64,000 bases of DNA, taken from the NCBI GenBank assembly GCA_903926075.1, contig CAIYHQ010000133.1, positions 1 through 64,000 on the forward strand. Reading direction: 5' to 3'. A program made the translations under genes and the position numbers. The notes beneath the pieces were generated by a model, which had not been told where the DNA came from, ran no database searches, and saw nothing but the letters and a program-made list of their open reading frames with translations. Source of the stretch: an uncultured Methanomicrobiales archaeon (lineage in GTDB: Archaea > Halobacteriota > Methanomicrobia > Methanomicrobiales > Methanospirillaceae). Positions 18,574 through 27,426 of the stretch are shown here, piece by piece; positions within the stretch are counted from its first letter, which is position 1; each line of letters starts with the position of its first letter.

Positions 18574-18645
18574 GCCCCGGTAGGGTAGTGGACATCCTAG
18601 AAGCCTCCGGAGCTTTTGACCCGGGTTCAAATCCCGGCCGGGGCG
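18574..18645 (+). tRNA. tRNA-Arg (anticodon CCG)
   Basis: 72 bases that fold as a cloverleaf. Acceptor GCCCCGG pairs with CCGGGGC, discriminator G. The T arm is CCGGG-TTCAAAT-CCCGG. The anticodon stem is GAAGC/GCTTT with loop CTCCGGA, giving anticodon CCG (reads CGG, Arg). A TATA-like TATAAATT at 18518-18525 lies upstream and a T-run (18646-18651) follows as a likely terminator. No intron. It is nearly identical to the tRNA-Arg at 60744-60815 outside the anticodon and acceptor. Confidence 0.93.
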
Positions 18646-18708
18646 TTTTTTGTTTTAGATATTAATCCCCTCCTAAATGGCGGGAACGTATGGTAAGAGA
18701 ATATTATT

Positions 18709-19575
18709 ATGAACAATACACAGATTATAATCTTGGCAATCGCTGTCATAGTCAGCCTCCTTATGACAGCAGGGTGTACAAGTACACCAGGTAACCCAGT
18801 CGCCAGCTTATCCACCGGGCAGGCAATTGGGGGGCAACCTCAACCTGTATCGTTCAACGCAACACCCGTTCAGTATGCACAGGTTAATGGAGTCAAGTTG
18901 GGATACCGCGAATTCGGGTCTGGTGAACCATTATTGATGCTCGAGGGGTTCGGGAACACCATTGATAACTGGAATGAGACATTCATTGGTATCCTTGCCT
19001 CGAAATACCACGTATATACCTATGATCATCGGGGAATGGGATATAGCAGCGACAATAATGCGACACCCACCATTGATCTCTATGCAAATGATGCCGTAGC
19101 ACTGATGCCTGTGCTTGGCTACGACAGTATGAATGTTTATGGAGTCTCGATGGGGTCTTCGGTCTCCCAGCAGCTCGTCATTAATAACCCAGAACGAGTA
19201 CGAAAACTTGTCCTTGATTCCGTTACGTACAACATACGTCTGCCAGAGACCAGATTACTATTTAAAATCATTGAATATGAGGCTATCAATGCTTCCACAC
19301 CCGAAGGCATCCGGAAAGAGGCACAGGCAAACCTCGCCTGGAACGGGTCCTATAATGGCCTTTCCGGGATACAAAAAGATGTCATGCTTGTTGTGGGAAC
19401 TGAAGATGTCCTGACCCCGCAGGCTGTTGCGGTCCAGATAGCAGGGCAAATTAATGGGTCGTGGCTCGTACGGTTCAAGGGACTCCCACATGATGGGTCC
19501 CTTTATGCACCAGTCGAGTATGGGGAGAATGCACTCAATTTCATTAGCATGGATGAGTCCCCACTGACTAAATAA
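18709..19575 (+). CDS. Alpha/beta hydrolase lipoprotein
   Basis: A 288-residue secreted, probably lipid-anchored hydrolase. N-terminal signal with lipobox TAGC, then a Ser/Pro/Gln-rich linker to about residue 55. The alpha/beta fold shows the oxyanion region MLEGFGNTIDNW, the nucleophile elbow GVSMGSS, the acid in GTEDVLTP and the His in GLPHDGS. The cap between strands is short. Substrate unknown. Base composition is clearly GC-richer than nearby genes (one 60-base line counted at 55 percent), and it begins 63 bases after tRNA-Arg, which suggests acquisition at a tRNA site. Confidence 0.88.
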   Translation: MNNTQIIILAIAVIVSLLMTAGCTSTPGNPVASLSTGQAIGGQPQPVSFNATPVQYAQVNGVKLGYREFGSGEPLLMLEGFGNTIDNWNETFIGILASKYHVYTYDHRGMGYSSDNNATPTIDLYANDAVALMPVLGYDSMNVYGVSMGSSVSQQLVINNPERVRKLVLDSVTYNIRLPETRLLFKIIEYEAINASTPEGIRKEAQANLAWNGSYNGLSGIQKDVMLVVGTEDVLTPQAVAVQIAGQINGSWLVRFKGLPHDGSLYAPVEYGENALNFISMDESPLTK

Positions 19576-19732
19576 TTTTTTTTTATAACTGTCCTAGAAA
19601 AAGGACATTTTGTTTAACACCCCAAGTTTGACAATTTGGTTATATAATCTATCAATAATGTAACCTGAACAACGCGATGTGATCACTACAAAATAGCGAT
19701 TTTAATAGTTATTTCTTTAATAGTTGAAAGCG

Positions 19733-20351
19733 ATGTCCCCAAAACCAAAAACCAAACGCGTTCATCCCGAACAAATTTATCCTAAGAGATCATTTCGTGC
19801 GGGAGATGTTGCCCTATTCTGACACATTTCCGAACATTCCAATATGATAAACATCATAGATCGGATTTGTATAGGTCAGGAGAACATTGAAGGACCTACT
19901 CCAGGGAAATTTCTCACAGTGTGAGCAACAAATCATGCATTAGACCCTCAAAGCGCTACCCAGATTGAATACTGGATTCAGTCAACTATACCTCCACAAT
20001 TAGCAGGAATCAAAACGGAAAAGTTCACAAAAGACGCATTTTTTCCTGCTTTAGATGCGATTTGCATATCATCAAAGACAACCTGAAGAGTTCAATCGAT
20101 GAAATTGTGGGTTAATGGGGAAAATTCTTTGAAATATCGGTAAAATCGAGTGAACAAGGAACAAAATTGATATGGGAACCTTACGAGAATGAACGTGAAC
20201 TATCGGAAAAATTGTTCGAAAAAGTAAAGTCTTCGAAGAGATTCAACCATTAAGGCATCGGCTGGAATTTCGGATTTTAGGTATTATTTTTGTATCTACT
20301 TTGGCCCTTCGCCTTATTTTTCTATTCGAGATTCAATATACGGGAAAGTAG
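19733..20351 (+). pseudogene. Decayed IS1634-like transposase
   Basis: Conceptual translation from ATG 19733 gives an N-terminus like IS1634-family transposases (RAGDVALF-stop-HISEHSNMINIIDRICIGQ, EGPTPGKFLTV-stop-A, NHALDPQS, EYWIQSTIPPQLAG, FTKDAFFPALDAI). TGA stops occur where Trp would be expected twice, followed by another stop and frame changes. Near 20240-20351 a different frame gives the typical C-terminal stretch PLRHRLEFRILGIIFVSTLALRL. The central catalytic domain has been deleted. No terminal inverted repeats were found. Confidence 0.75.
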
Positions 20352-20433
20352 TTATTAAAATGAAATTTGAGAGTATCCGTATTGGAATCTTTTTATATCT
20401 TTGCTCCTTTATGAGTAGTAAGGAAATCTGACC

Positions 20434-20724
20434 ATGAGTGTATATGAGATGCTTAAGTTGCGTAGGGATGATATCTATCGACTGGCATCACGATATGGAG
20501 TGACCCGTATCAGGATTTTTGGGTCAGTTTCATATGAAAGGGAGTCTCCTTCATCAGATATTGATCTGTTGGTAGATGTAGATGAAGACCGGAGTCTCCT
20601 CGACCTTGCTCTTCTTTCCAATGTTCTTGAAGACGAATTCGGGAGAAAGATCGATATCGTGACAGAACCCGCATTACATCCACGGCTTCGCCAACAGATC
20701 CTGAAAGAAGCGATTTTACTATGA
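20434..20724 (+). CDS. mntA: MNT-type minimal nucleotidyltransferase (antitoxin of HEPN/MNT pair)
   Basis: 96 residues with the polymerase-beta nucleotidyltransferase core: RIRIFGSVSYERESPSSDIDLLVD (GSx10DxD, the two metal-binding Asp) and a third acid in RKIDIVTE. MntA proteins neutralise HepT toxins by adding AMP to a tyrosine. The stop overlaps the next start as ATGA, the standard arrangement. The catalytic residues look intact although the partner gene is interrupted by a stop. Lies immediately downstream of a transposase relic. Confidence 0.9.
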   Translation: MSVYEMLKLRRDDIYRLASRYGVTRIRIFGSVSYERESPSSDIDLLVDVDEDRSLLDLALLSNVLEDEFGRKIDIVTEPALHPRLRQQILKEAILL

Positions 20725-21047
20725 GCGACTTTCAGGTTTATTTTTCTGATATTCTTGAGGCGATAAAGAAGATTTTCAAGTATACGATTGATGGATAAGA
20801 GCATTTTATAAATAATTCACAAGTCCAGGATGCGATTATCAGAAATCTTGAAATAATAGGGGAATCGTCAGCCCAGGTACCTGAATTAATAAAATCTCAG
20901 TATCCCAATATCCCCTGGAGAGGGATGGCAACACTCAGAAACATGCTGATACATCAATATCACAGGGTTGACATGGAGAGGATATGGGTCTTAATTGTGA
21001 AAGATTTACCTGAATTACGAGAGCAGATTGAGAAAAAAAGTAACTGA
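20721..21047 (+). pseudogene. hepT: HepT-like HEPN toxin gene with one in-frame stop
   Basis: Reading from ATG 20721 gives 25 codons, then TAA at 20796-20798, then the same frame stays open to TGA at 21045-21047. The two parts together make a full-length HEPN protein (about 108 residues) with the typical stretches DAIIRNLEIIGE, YPNIPWRGMATLRNMLIHQY and VLIVKDLPELREQIE. The RNase motif R(x4)H is present in RNMLIH. Only one substitution separates it from an intact gene, so the loss is recent, a sequencing error, or a tolerated inactivation of the toxin. Confidence 0.85.
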
Positions 21048-21155
21048 TGACCAGTTGTCAGAGCGATAATGAGATTGACACAAACTGTTCCTCTGTTAAT
21101 ATAAGAACACGAAGTTTTCGCCAGTATATATGGAACTTGACTCTTGAATAAAAGG

Positions 21156-21380
21156 TCAATTTACATGCATTAAGAATTCTTCCTTCTCTATATTAGCCTG
21201 CTTAAGAATTGAGAGCAATGTACCTCTGGCAATCTCAGGATGATTGGGAACCGTGACGAGTCGGCGAGTCTCTGGATTGAGGAGATGAATATGACTACCA
21301 GTCTGTCGAATTGGTTGGAAACCAAGAATGGTAAGAATTTTTATTATTTCAAGAGCTGACAGCAGAGGAATTTTTGACAA
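21156..21380 (-). CDS. hicA: HicA-family mRNA interferase toxin
   Basis: A 74-residue double-stranded-RNA-binding-fold toxin. Diagnostic pattern: SALEIIKILTILGFQPIRQTGSH with the catalytic His in TGSHIHLL, then TVPNHPEIARGTLLSILKQANI. Such toxins cut mRNA unless bound by HicB. The gene lies after and overlaps by 32 bases a HicB-like gene on the same strand, so antitoxin is translated first. It appears intact. Confidence 0.88.
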   Translation of the reverse strand: MSKIPLLSALEIIKILTILGFQPIRQTGSHIHLLNPETRRLVTVPNHPEIARGTLLSILKQANIEKEEFLMHVN

Positions 21381-21588
21381 GATTATCGACTTCTATGTCC
21401 AGATAGGTCAGTTTGTGGTCTCGAGGGGTCAATTCAATCAGGAGCTCGTAATGTTCCTCAAGTCCTTTCTTAAGGTTCTGCATAGCCTCCTCTTCTGATA
21501 AGCCCTGGTCGGCAACATTTGTGAGGAGATCGACGGCAACGAAATATCTCCCCTCCCTGTGGACTTTAATAATGGTTTTCATATTCAT
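21349..21588 (-). CDS. hicB: HicB-like antitoxin
   Basis: About 79 residues from the ATG at 21586-21588 (MNMKTIIKVHREGRYFVAVDLL). Upstream codons are open to 21648 but are not family-like. The partly degraded RNase H-like fold of HicB is visible in the strand pattern plus LSEEEAMQNLKKGLEEHYELL. The segment after that (LTYLDIEVD) is the C-terminal strand. It precedes hicA in the same transcript and should bind and block it; no DNA-binding domain is evident in this short form. Confidence 0.82.
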   Translation of the reverse strand: MNMKTIIKVHREGRYFVAVDLLTNVADQGLSEEEAMQNLKKGLEEHYELLIELTPRDHKLTYLDIEVDNLVKNSSAVSS

Positions 21589-21648
21589 GTACGTTCTTTC
21601 GAACTTTATGCTGATAATGGTTTGCGAAAACAGATATTGAGATGCCAA

Positions 21649-22095
21649 AAAAGTCCTATCCCTGCGAGATTATGTAGGTACACCGAACGACTGATCCATA
21701 TAAGCATACCCAAATAATCTCTAATTAGTGCATCTGACGAAATTTAACGAAATTCCATTAATGCTGAAAGATTTATGCAGGATATAAGAATTGGAGAAAT
21801 AAACAGTTTAATCTGTCTTTATTGGTTTCAAAGTATGATTACCAACCGCTAGCACACATAATTCATCCCGGAAATATGAGTTTTAGTTCAAGGAGTCTCA
21901 CGAGTATCAGAACTAAGAGTGAACCTCGGTTAGATGAACTCGATTTTTAAGGACCCCATGACCAATAGCCGATTTTAAATCCATGAGGAATTGTAGTGCT
22001 CCTCGATCTCAAAGATAATATCCGGAATACAGTTTCATGCCGGGTTTTCACACTATGGGCGTTATCCTTATTCCAATGGAAATCAATAATACACT
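21649..22095. other. Gene-free stretch between two HicAB pairs
   Basis: 447 bases between two divergent toxin-antitoxin pairs. It must hold both promoters. At about 21735-21808 (plus) there is a weak match to the last codons of the PAS-kinases of this window (reading SDEI-stop-RNSINAERF...DIRI), similar to the tail of the relic at 24829-25157. I see no other coding content. Confidence 0.4.
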
Positions 22096-22311
22096 ATGAT
22101 ATTCGATATAATTCTTGAAGAAGAGGATGACGGTACTTACTCAGTGCATTGTCCTGCTTTGAAAGGATGTCATTCGCAAGGGACCACACGGGATGATGCT
22201 ATAACAAATATACGAGAAGCAATTGAACTTTATATTGAGGTTACTCACGAAAAAGCCATCCATATTGAACGCGATCAGTCAAGGTGTTCTGTCGTTGAGA
22301 TTGTGGTATGA
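22096..22311 (+). CDS. hicB: HicB-family antitoxin
   Basis: 71 residues with the classic short HicB pattern: IILEEEDDGTYSVHCPALKGCHSQGTTRDDAITNIREAIELYIE. The C-terminus is a beta strand (CSVVEIVV) and there is no helix-turn-helix. Stop and next start overlap as ATGA, so it is translated just ahead of its toxin gene. This is the second HicAB pair within 1 kb and is only distantly similar to the first. Confidence 0.92.
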   Translation: MIFDIILEEEDDGTYSVHCPALKGCHSQGTTRDDAITNIREAIELYIEVTHEKAIHIERDQSRCSVVEIVV

Positions 22312-22523
22312 CTCTCCGACTGCTACCAGTATCCGGTGCAGATATGGTAAGTGTCTTTAAAAAGGTTGGATTTTCTGTTATAAGACAGAAAGGAAGTCAT
22401 ATCGTTATGTCAAGGGGAGAAGATATCCTAATTATCCCAAATCACGATACCGTTTCAAAGGGAACTGAACGTGAAATGATTCAAGATTTTGATTATTCCA
22501 AATTATTCAAGTTATCTTATTGA
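22308..22523 (+). CDS. hicA: HicA-family mRNA interferase toxin
   Basis: 71 residues: RLLPVSGADMVSVFKKVGFSVIRQKGSHIVMSRGEDILIIPNHD, with the catalytic His in KGSHIVM. The C-terminal part after SKGTEREMIQ departs from the usual family ending (commonly RxILRxAGxSxEEF), so its tail may have been altered. Coupled by ATGA to hicB upstream. Confidence 0.9.
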   Translation: MTLRLLPVSGADMVSVFKKVGFSVIRQKGSHIVMSRGEDILIIPNHDTVSKGTEREMIQDFDYSKLFKLSY

Positions 22524-22592
22524 ATATAACAAAAATATTTCAAAAAATCTTTATTCTAGAATAGTTAATAAGATATTTTAGTTGATCTATAT

Positions 22593-23543
22593 ATGACTTT
22601 TAGAACACTTTTCGTTATTCTTTTTTTTGTAGGTTTTCTCATTTTATTTGCTTCAGCATCGAATGCGAGTCTCGAATCCTCGAATGATGATATAATTCGA
22701 AGTGTCATGATTCAATATAAAAATGAGGTTGTTCCACTTATTGATGCTATTACTAATGATGAAACAAATCTTAACTGGGGTGCTGCAATAAAAAAATGTG
22801 ACTCAATATTAACTCTTACAACTAATACTCTGGAACGTATCAATGGTATTGCAGTGAGTCCAGACATGTCACCCTTAAAAAGTGCATCAATAACTTTTCT
22901 CAATGATGTATCACAGATAACTTCTAATTGGAGATCGGTTTTTGCCGATGCCGATATAGGAAATTACAATATAGGATTACAAAAGTTGAATACTGGTTCA
23001 GGTTCATCTCAACTTTCTAAACTTGAATCTGATGAGAATTTAATTGATTCATTATTGCGAACAACACCATCACCAACATATTACTACTCAACTTCTACAT
23101 CACCTATTAAAACGAAAACACCTACAAAAACAAAAACGCCTATAAAATCTTATATAAAAACCTCTTTACTAAAACCATTACCCACCCTCTTAACAAAGGA
23201 TACTACTAATGTAGTGGTTGTATCAACACATAAACAAAGTGAAGGCCCATTCACGGGCACCCTCTATTTTCCAGGAGATGCGGGATATGTGACAACCAGA
23301 TTAAGCGATCCAGCAACATCAGAATATTCATTAGCTTTGATTACACCCGCTGACTCTTATTTCAAAATTTATGTGAAATTCAACGAACCTGTTTCGAATG
23401 TTAACTATGATTTTTCATCGACAAGAATAGGAAACTATGAAATGATTAATATTCCTTACCCCAAACGTGGGATATATAACATAATGATATACGATGTCTA
23501 TGGATCTGGTTCATATTCACTTGGTATCGGATATACGTATTAA
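22593..23543 (+). CDS. Secreted protein with Thr/Lys/Pro linker, function unknown
   Basis: 316 residues. A signal peptide (residues 1-26, LFVILFFVGFLILFASASNAS) leads to an alpha-helical domain (about 30-150) that resembles helical-bundle secreted proteins of methanogens. A low-complexity linker (TSTSPIKTKTPTKTKTPIK, about 165-190) and a C-terminal beta-rich domain (about 205-316; SEGPFTGTLYFPGDAGYVTT ... YSLGIGYTY) follow. The C-terminal domain has the look of an extracellular beta-sandwich. No catalytic motif is seen. AT-rich compared with the hydrolase at 18.7 kb. Confidence 0.7.
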   Translation: MTFRTLFVILFFVGFLILFASASNASLESSNDDIIRSVMIQYKNEVVPLIDAITNDETNLNWGAAIKKCDSILTLTTNTLERINGIAVSPDMSPLKSASITFLNDVSQITSNWRSVFADADIGNYNIGLQKLNTGSGSSQLSKLESDENLIDSLLRTTPSPTYYYSTSTSPIKTKTPTKTKTPIKSYIKTSLLKPLPTLLTKDTTNVVVVSTHKQSEGPFTGTLYFPGDAGYVTTRLSDPATSEYSLALITPADSYFKIYVKFNEPVSNVNYDFSSTRIGNYEMINIPYPKRGIYNIMIYDVYGSGSYSLGIGYTY

Positions 23544-24007
23544 AATAACTTTTAATATTTATATTTTGGAAAATATCATTGAAATTCAAAAAATGACTTA
23601 AGTATTAGTATTTTTTTTTTTTTTTGATTATTTGTATTTAAGCCCTCATTCCGCATTCCTTTTCGAGCCTATCAAATCAGATAAGGAAGTAGCAAAAGTC
23701 CCTGTCAAACTGAGATATTCGGTCAGAGCAACCAGAAATGAAGTTATATCCATTTATGGTATCCGGTTAGACGCCCGCTAACATTCCAAATCTACCGGAT
23801 TTTGCCCGTGGGACATTACGCTTCATCATCAGGGATGCCGATTTGACGGTGGAAAAATTTTTGGAGTTGTTATAACTTCAGAATACCCGAGTATCTAGAA
23901 ATTCAATCCCTGTTACCCTGGGCTTTCATGAGAAAATGCTGTAAATCCCAACATGTCATAATGATATAGAAAAAGATCCAACGTATGAATACAAGAGTAG
24001 TGAAAAA
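23544..24007. other. Gene-free stretch with long T-run
   Basis: 464 bases. A run of about 16 T at 23611-23626 probably serves as transcription terminator for the preceding secreted-protein gene. Short stretches in all frames are broken by stops and resemble no family I recognise; the region may be eroded coding DNA. It also holds the promoter of the methyltransferase gene. Confidence 0.4.
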
Positions 24008-24829
24008 ATGGATTCTTTAGCTTCAGGGTTTGCACATGTTGACAAGACCGATAACCCTCACTCATTTATACAATGTCTTAACCTGATTCATTCACTACCG
24101 TTTTTTCAAGAGTGCAAATCCCATAGTTTCCATTTGCTTAACCTCTCACCCGGTGATTCTGTCCTTGAGATTGGATGCGGAAATGGAATAGATATCCAGA
24201 AACTTGCCGAAATCGTTGGAAAATCTGGTATAAGTGTTGGCATTGATATCAGCATGTTCATGCTCAAGTCAGCACGAAATTCCAACAGAAAAAATAATAC
24301 AATTCCGGAATTTATACTCTGTGATGGAAATAACCTTGCATTCCCAGATTCAACCTTCCATGCTCTCCGCTCGGAACGGGTTCTTCAACATACACTTGAT
24401 CCATTCTCTGTAGTTAAAGAGATGGCACGTGTGACGAGACCCTCCGGGACTGTTGTGGCCTTTGAACCGGACTGGGAGACGTTAACCATCTGGCCCGGTG
24501 ATCGTCAAACCTGCAGGAGTGTTCTGAACTTCTGGTGTGATAATCTTCCTTCCGGCCATGTTGGTCGCTCATTATACGCGGCATTTTCTGATGCCGGACT
24601 GAAGAACATCGAAGCTCAACCAATGACCTTGACAATCACAGATCTGGCACTTGTCAAACAGATGTATGATCTTGAGATAACCTTTTCCCTTGCAAAGAAG
24701 CAAGGAATTGTAAGTCCTGTTGAAATACAAAATTGGGAGAATCAACTATCAGACGCAGATAAAATCGGACAAATATTTAGTTCTTTGACTTTTTTCCTCG
24801 TTAGAGGAGAAAAACATATGATCTTCTAG
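24008..24829 (+). CDS. Class I SAM-dependent methyltransferase
   Basis: 273 residues. Motif I is VLEIGCGNGIDIQKLAE, followed by the acidic strand GISVGIDIS, motif II around FILCDGNNLAFPDSTFHALRSERVLQHTLDP and motif III ARVTRPSGTVVAFEPDW. The pattern fits small-molecule methyltransferases of the UbiE/Methyltransf_11 group. The substrate cannot be predicted. The stop is followed at once by the remains of a sensor kinase, so no operon partner is preserved. Confidence 0.88.
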   Translation: MDSLASGFAHVDKTDNPHSFIQCLNLIHSLPFFQECKSHSFHLLNLSPGDSVLEIGCGNGIDIQKLAEIVGKSGISVGIDISMFMLKSARNSNRKNNTIPEFILCDGNNLAFPDSTFHALRSERVLQHTLDPFSVVKEMARVTRPSGTVVAFEPDWETLTIWPGDRQTCRSVLNFWCDNLPSGHVGRSLYAAFSDAGLKNIEAQPMTLTITDLALVKQMYDLEITFSLAKKQGIVSPVEIQNWENQLSDADKIGQIFSSLTFFLVRGEKHMIF

Positions 24830-25157
24830 CCGAATCGGAAAAGAATCTTCGTTTACAACTTGAAAAAATTCAAATTCAGGCCCAACAAATTCGAAAAAAA
24901 TGTCTAATGTCTGACTTAAAGGAATATTTTCTTAAATTTAAAAATGCTGCACAAACAATTCGAACGATGACGAATTGAAAATAATATGGGAAGATAATGG
25001 GGTTGGGGTAAATAACGAGGAGAAAGAGATTATTTTCAAGCGAGGTTTTGGAAAAAACAGTGGTTATGGACCCTACCATCACTACACTAATTCATCTGAC
25101 GAGATATAACAGGATCCTCCAAATGCTAAACGGTTTCGCTGGATATTAGAATTGAAA
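24829..25157 (+). pseudogene. C-terminal relic of a PAS-type histidine kinase
   Basis: Conceptual translation shows a linker/dimerisation piece (AESEKNLRLQLEK, SDLKEYFLKFKNAAQTIRTM), stops, then in another frame the ATPase part WEDNGVGVNNEEKEIIFKRGFGKNSGYG, another jump and the tail QDPPNAKRFRWIL. These align with the intact kinase at 33.2-36.5 kb (DPKLNQYFQKSVRAAQRI, EDDGDGVPAEDKERIFERGFGKNTG, TGEPGNGARFE). The H box and N box are deleted. Clearly non-functional. Confidence 0.75.
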
Positions 25158-25158
25158 A

Positions 25159-27207
25159 TTGTCACTTCCCTGGCACCCACACCAGGTGAAACTATGGGTA
25201 AACCAGACCGAGCCCAGCATGGATAACAATCAGGACAAGACATTCTCCTTTTTGGTAGAAAATATTATACTTTCCGGTACTCCAGAAGCGGCATGCAAAC
25301 CTCGCAAAATGAATAGGACCGGCAAAGGAAGGGAAAATGTTGTTATTCAGGCAATCAATAGCGGGGTAGATTTCTATCTCCAGAAAGGCGGTGAACCAGA
25401 ATCACTGTTTGCTGAACTGATGTTGAAAATCAGGCAGGCAGTAAAGCGTCACAAAGCCGAGGCAGACCTGATCAAGAGCGAGGCTAATCTCCAGTCAATC
25501 ATTACAAATACTAATGATATTCTCGCGGTGTATGACCCAGAGGTCCGCCTGCTGGTCTACAACCAGGCAGCCAGTGAAATTTACGGCAGCGTTTTGGGGG
25601 TAGAGCTGTATCCCGGCCTTTGTGCAATTGACCTCTTCCCTGAATCGATGCTGGACTTCTGGAATACCAACAATAAACGGGCTCTTGCAGAAGAATCATT
25701 CCCTATCGAGTTCAAACTTCCAATGCCCAACGGCCAGGAGAGATTTTTCGAATCTTCCTATAACCCGATCCGCAAGGATGGAGTGGTGGTTGGTTTTTCG
25801 ACGTTTACCCGCGACATCACCGAGCGTAGGGTTGCAGAACAAATGCTGCAAAAGGCGCACGACAATCTAGAGGTAACGGTAAAAGAGCGGACTGCCGACT
25901 TATATTCTGCAAACATGAAGTTGCAGAAAGAGATTAAGCACAGCAATGTAATCGCCGAATCTTTAAAAGAATACGCAAAGATGACATCCATTCTCAATGA
26001 GGTCATTATCACTGCGAACAAGGCCGAGATGCTCCACTATCTGTTCAGAGACTCACTTGACAAGGCGCTCGAGTTGCTGGATTTTGAAGCAGGGGAAATT
26101 TACCTCTTAAACCCGGTAGAGAGAACCGCAGAGACCGTTTATACCGAAAATCTTCCTGATGATTTCATCGAAATAACCCGCAAAATACCCATTGATGCTT
26201 CCCCCTATGATACCCTGTTTATTAGGGAACAACCAATAATCACTGAACATTTTGAAGAATTGTCGCCTGAACTTGCAGAAAATTACCATTTTTGCTCACT
26301 TGCAAGCATCCCACTCATCTCAAAACATATGGTGATAGGTGCACTTAACGTTATAAGTGCAAAACGGTATACGATTTCGATTGATGAAATACGGGTACTT
26401 ACAGCAATAGGGCGCGAACTGGGCACCTCCATTGCGCGGATGATAGATGAAGATGAGGCAAAGAAGGTATCAGTAAACCTCCAGACACTTTTTGCGTCAA
26501 TTAACGAGATGATCTTTGTGCTGGACATACAAGGACAGATCCTTTCGGTAAACGATGCCGTTTTGAAACGTCTCCAGTATACACCAGGTGAACTGGAAGG
26601 TACTGATGTTGTGCGGTTACATGTACCGGAACGTAGGGACGAGGCACTCCATATTGCTCAGGGAATGATTGCCGGAACTATTGATTCTTGTCCTGTACCG
26701 CTTCTTTCAAAGGATGGCACACGCATCGAGGTCGAGACTAAAGTTACCAGTGGATGGTGGAATGGCAGCAAGGTGCTTATTGGCGTGAGCCGTGATGTCA
26801 CCGAGCGTAAACGGGCGGAAGAGGCGCTTCGCGAGCTTACTGATCGTTTGACACTCGCAACTCGGGTCGGTGGAGTAGGTATCTGGGATTATGATGTCGT
26901 TAATAACATATTGACCTGGGATGACCAGATGTTTGCCCTTTATGGGATAACAAGGGAACAGTTCGGAGGTGCATATGAAGCATGGCAGACTGGAGTTAAC
27001 CCGGATGACCAGCAACGGGGTGACGAAGAGATCCAGATGGCGATACGCGGAGAGAAGGAGTTCGACACCGAGTTTCGCGTTCTCTGGCCGGACGGCAGCA
27101 CGAGAAACATCCGGGCTATCGCTCATGTGCAACGCGATGCCGGGGGTAATACACTGCGAATGATCGGGACCAACTGGGACATCACCCAACAAAGACAAAC
27201 TTGTTAA
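25159..27207 (+). CDS. PAS/GAF sensor protein, truncated at both ends (degenerate kinase)
   Basis: A 682-residue open frame. The N-terminus is atypical and then reads TGKGRENVVIQAINSGVDFYLQKGG, the last third of a receiver domain whose phosphorylation site is missing. Then come a PAS domain (about 105-220), a coiled coil, a GAF domain (about 285-430; AEMLHYLFRDSLDKALELLDF ... IPLISKHMVIGALNVIS), a second PAS (about 435-555) and a third of PAS_3 type (RVGGVGIWDYDVVNNILTWDDQM). The frame stops right after the last PAS; the kinase start continues in the next frame (separate entry). GC-richer than neighbours. Possibly a sensor without output, more likely decaying. Confidence 0.75.
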   Translation: MSLPWHPHQVKLWVNQTEPSMDNNQDKTFSFLVENIILSGTPEAACKPRKMNRTGKGRENVVIQAINSGVDFYLQKGGEPESLFAELMLKIRQAVKRHKAEADLIKSEANLQSIITNTNDILAVYDPEVRLLVYNQAASEIYGSVLGVELYPGLCAIDLFPESMLDFWNTNNKRALAEESFPIEFKLPMPNGQERFFESSYNPIRKDGVVVGFSTFTRDITERRVAEQMLQKAHDNLEVTVKERTADLYSANMKLQKEIKHSNVIAESLKEYAKMTSILNEVIITANKAEMLHYLFRDSLDKALELLDFEAGEIYLLNPVERTAETVYTENLPDDFIEITRKIPIDASPYDTLFIREQPIITEHFEELSPELAENYHFCSLASIPLISKHMVIGALNVISAKRYTISIDEIRVLTAIGRELGTSIARMIDEDEAKKVSVNLQTLFASINEMIFVLDIQGQILSVNDAVLKRLQYTPGELEGTDVVRLHVPERRDEALHIAQGMIAGTIDSCPVPLLSKDGTRIEVETKVTSGWWNGSKVLIGVSRDVTERKRAEEALRELTDRLTLATRVGGVGIWDYDVVNNILTWDDQMFALYGITREQFGGAYEAWQTGVNPDDQQRGDEEIQMAIRGEKEFDTEFRVLWPDGSTRNIRAIAHVQRDAGGNTLRMIGTNWDITQQRQTC

Positions 27208-27337
27208 TGCTAACCAGAAACTTAACATGCTCTTCGGAATCAGCAAGCATGACATAGAGAATATAATTCTGATTATCCAGGGTTCTTTGCAATTTACATC
27301 GAAAATGAGGTTATTGAAGATTAAAATGCGCTATTAA
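27195..27337 (+). pseudogene. Frameshifted dimerisation-domain remnant of the preceding kinase
   Basis: In the +1 frame relative to the PAS/GAF gene the sequence reads KLVNANQKLNMLFGISKHDIENI and continues LIIQGSLQF, matching the H-box region of the intact kinase (LAIANKKLSLLSSITRHDINNQL). The frame ends with TAA at 27335-27337, long before the ATPase domain. One frameshift and a 3' deletion therefore removed the transmitter of this sensor. Confidence 0.75.
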
Positions 27338-27426
27338 AATGGATTTACAACTCTGTAAAAAAAAAATAAATTTTTTAAGTCCGTTAAACTTGTAGATTCT
27401 AACTTTTTATATGCCAGATCCTCTTT

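Noticed and set aside
19733-20120. TGA possibly read as Trp (recoding)
   Set aside because: All long intact genes here end normally and TGA is used as the ordinary stop in many ATGA overlaps; the relic also has frame changes and a deletion.
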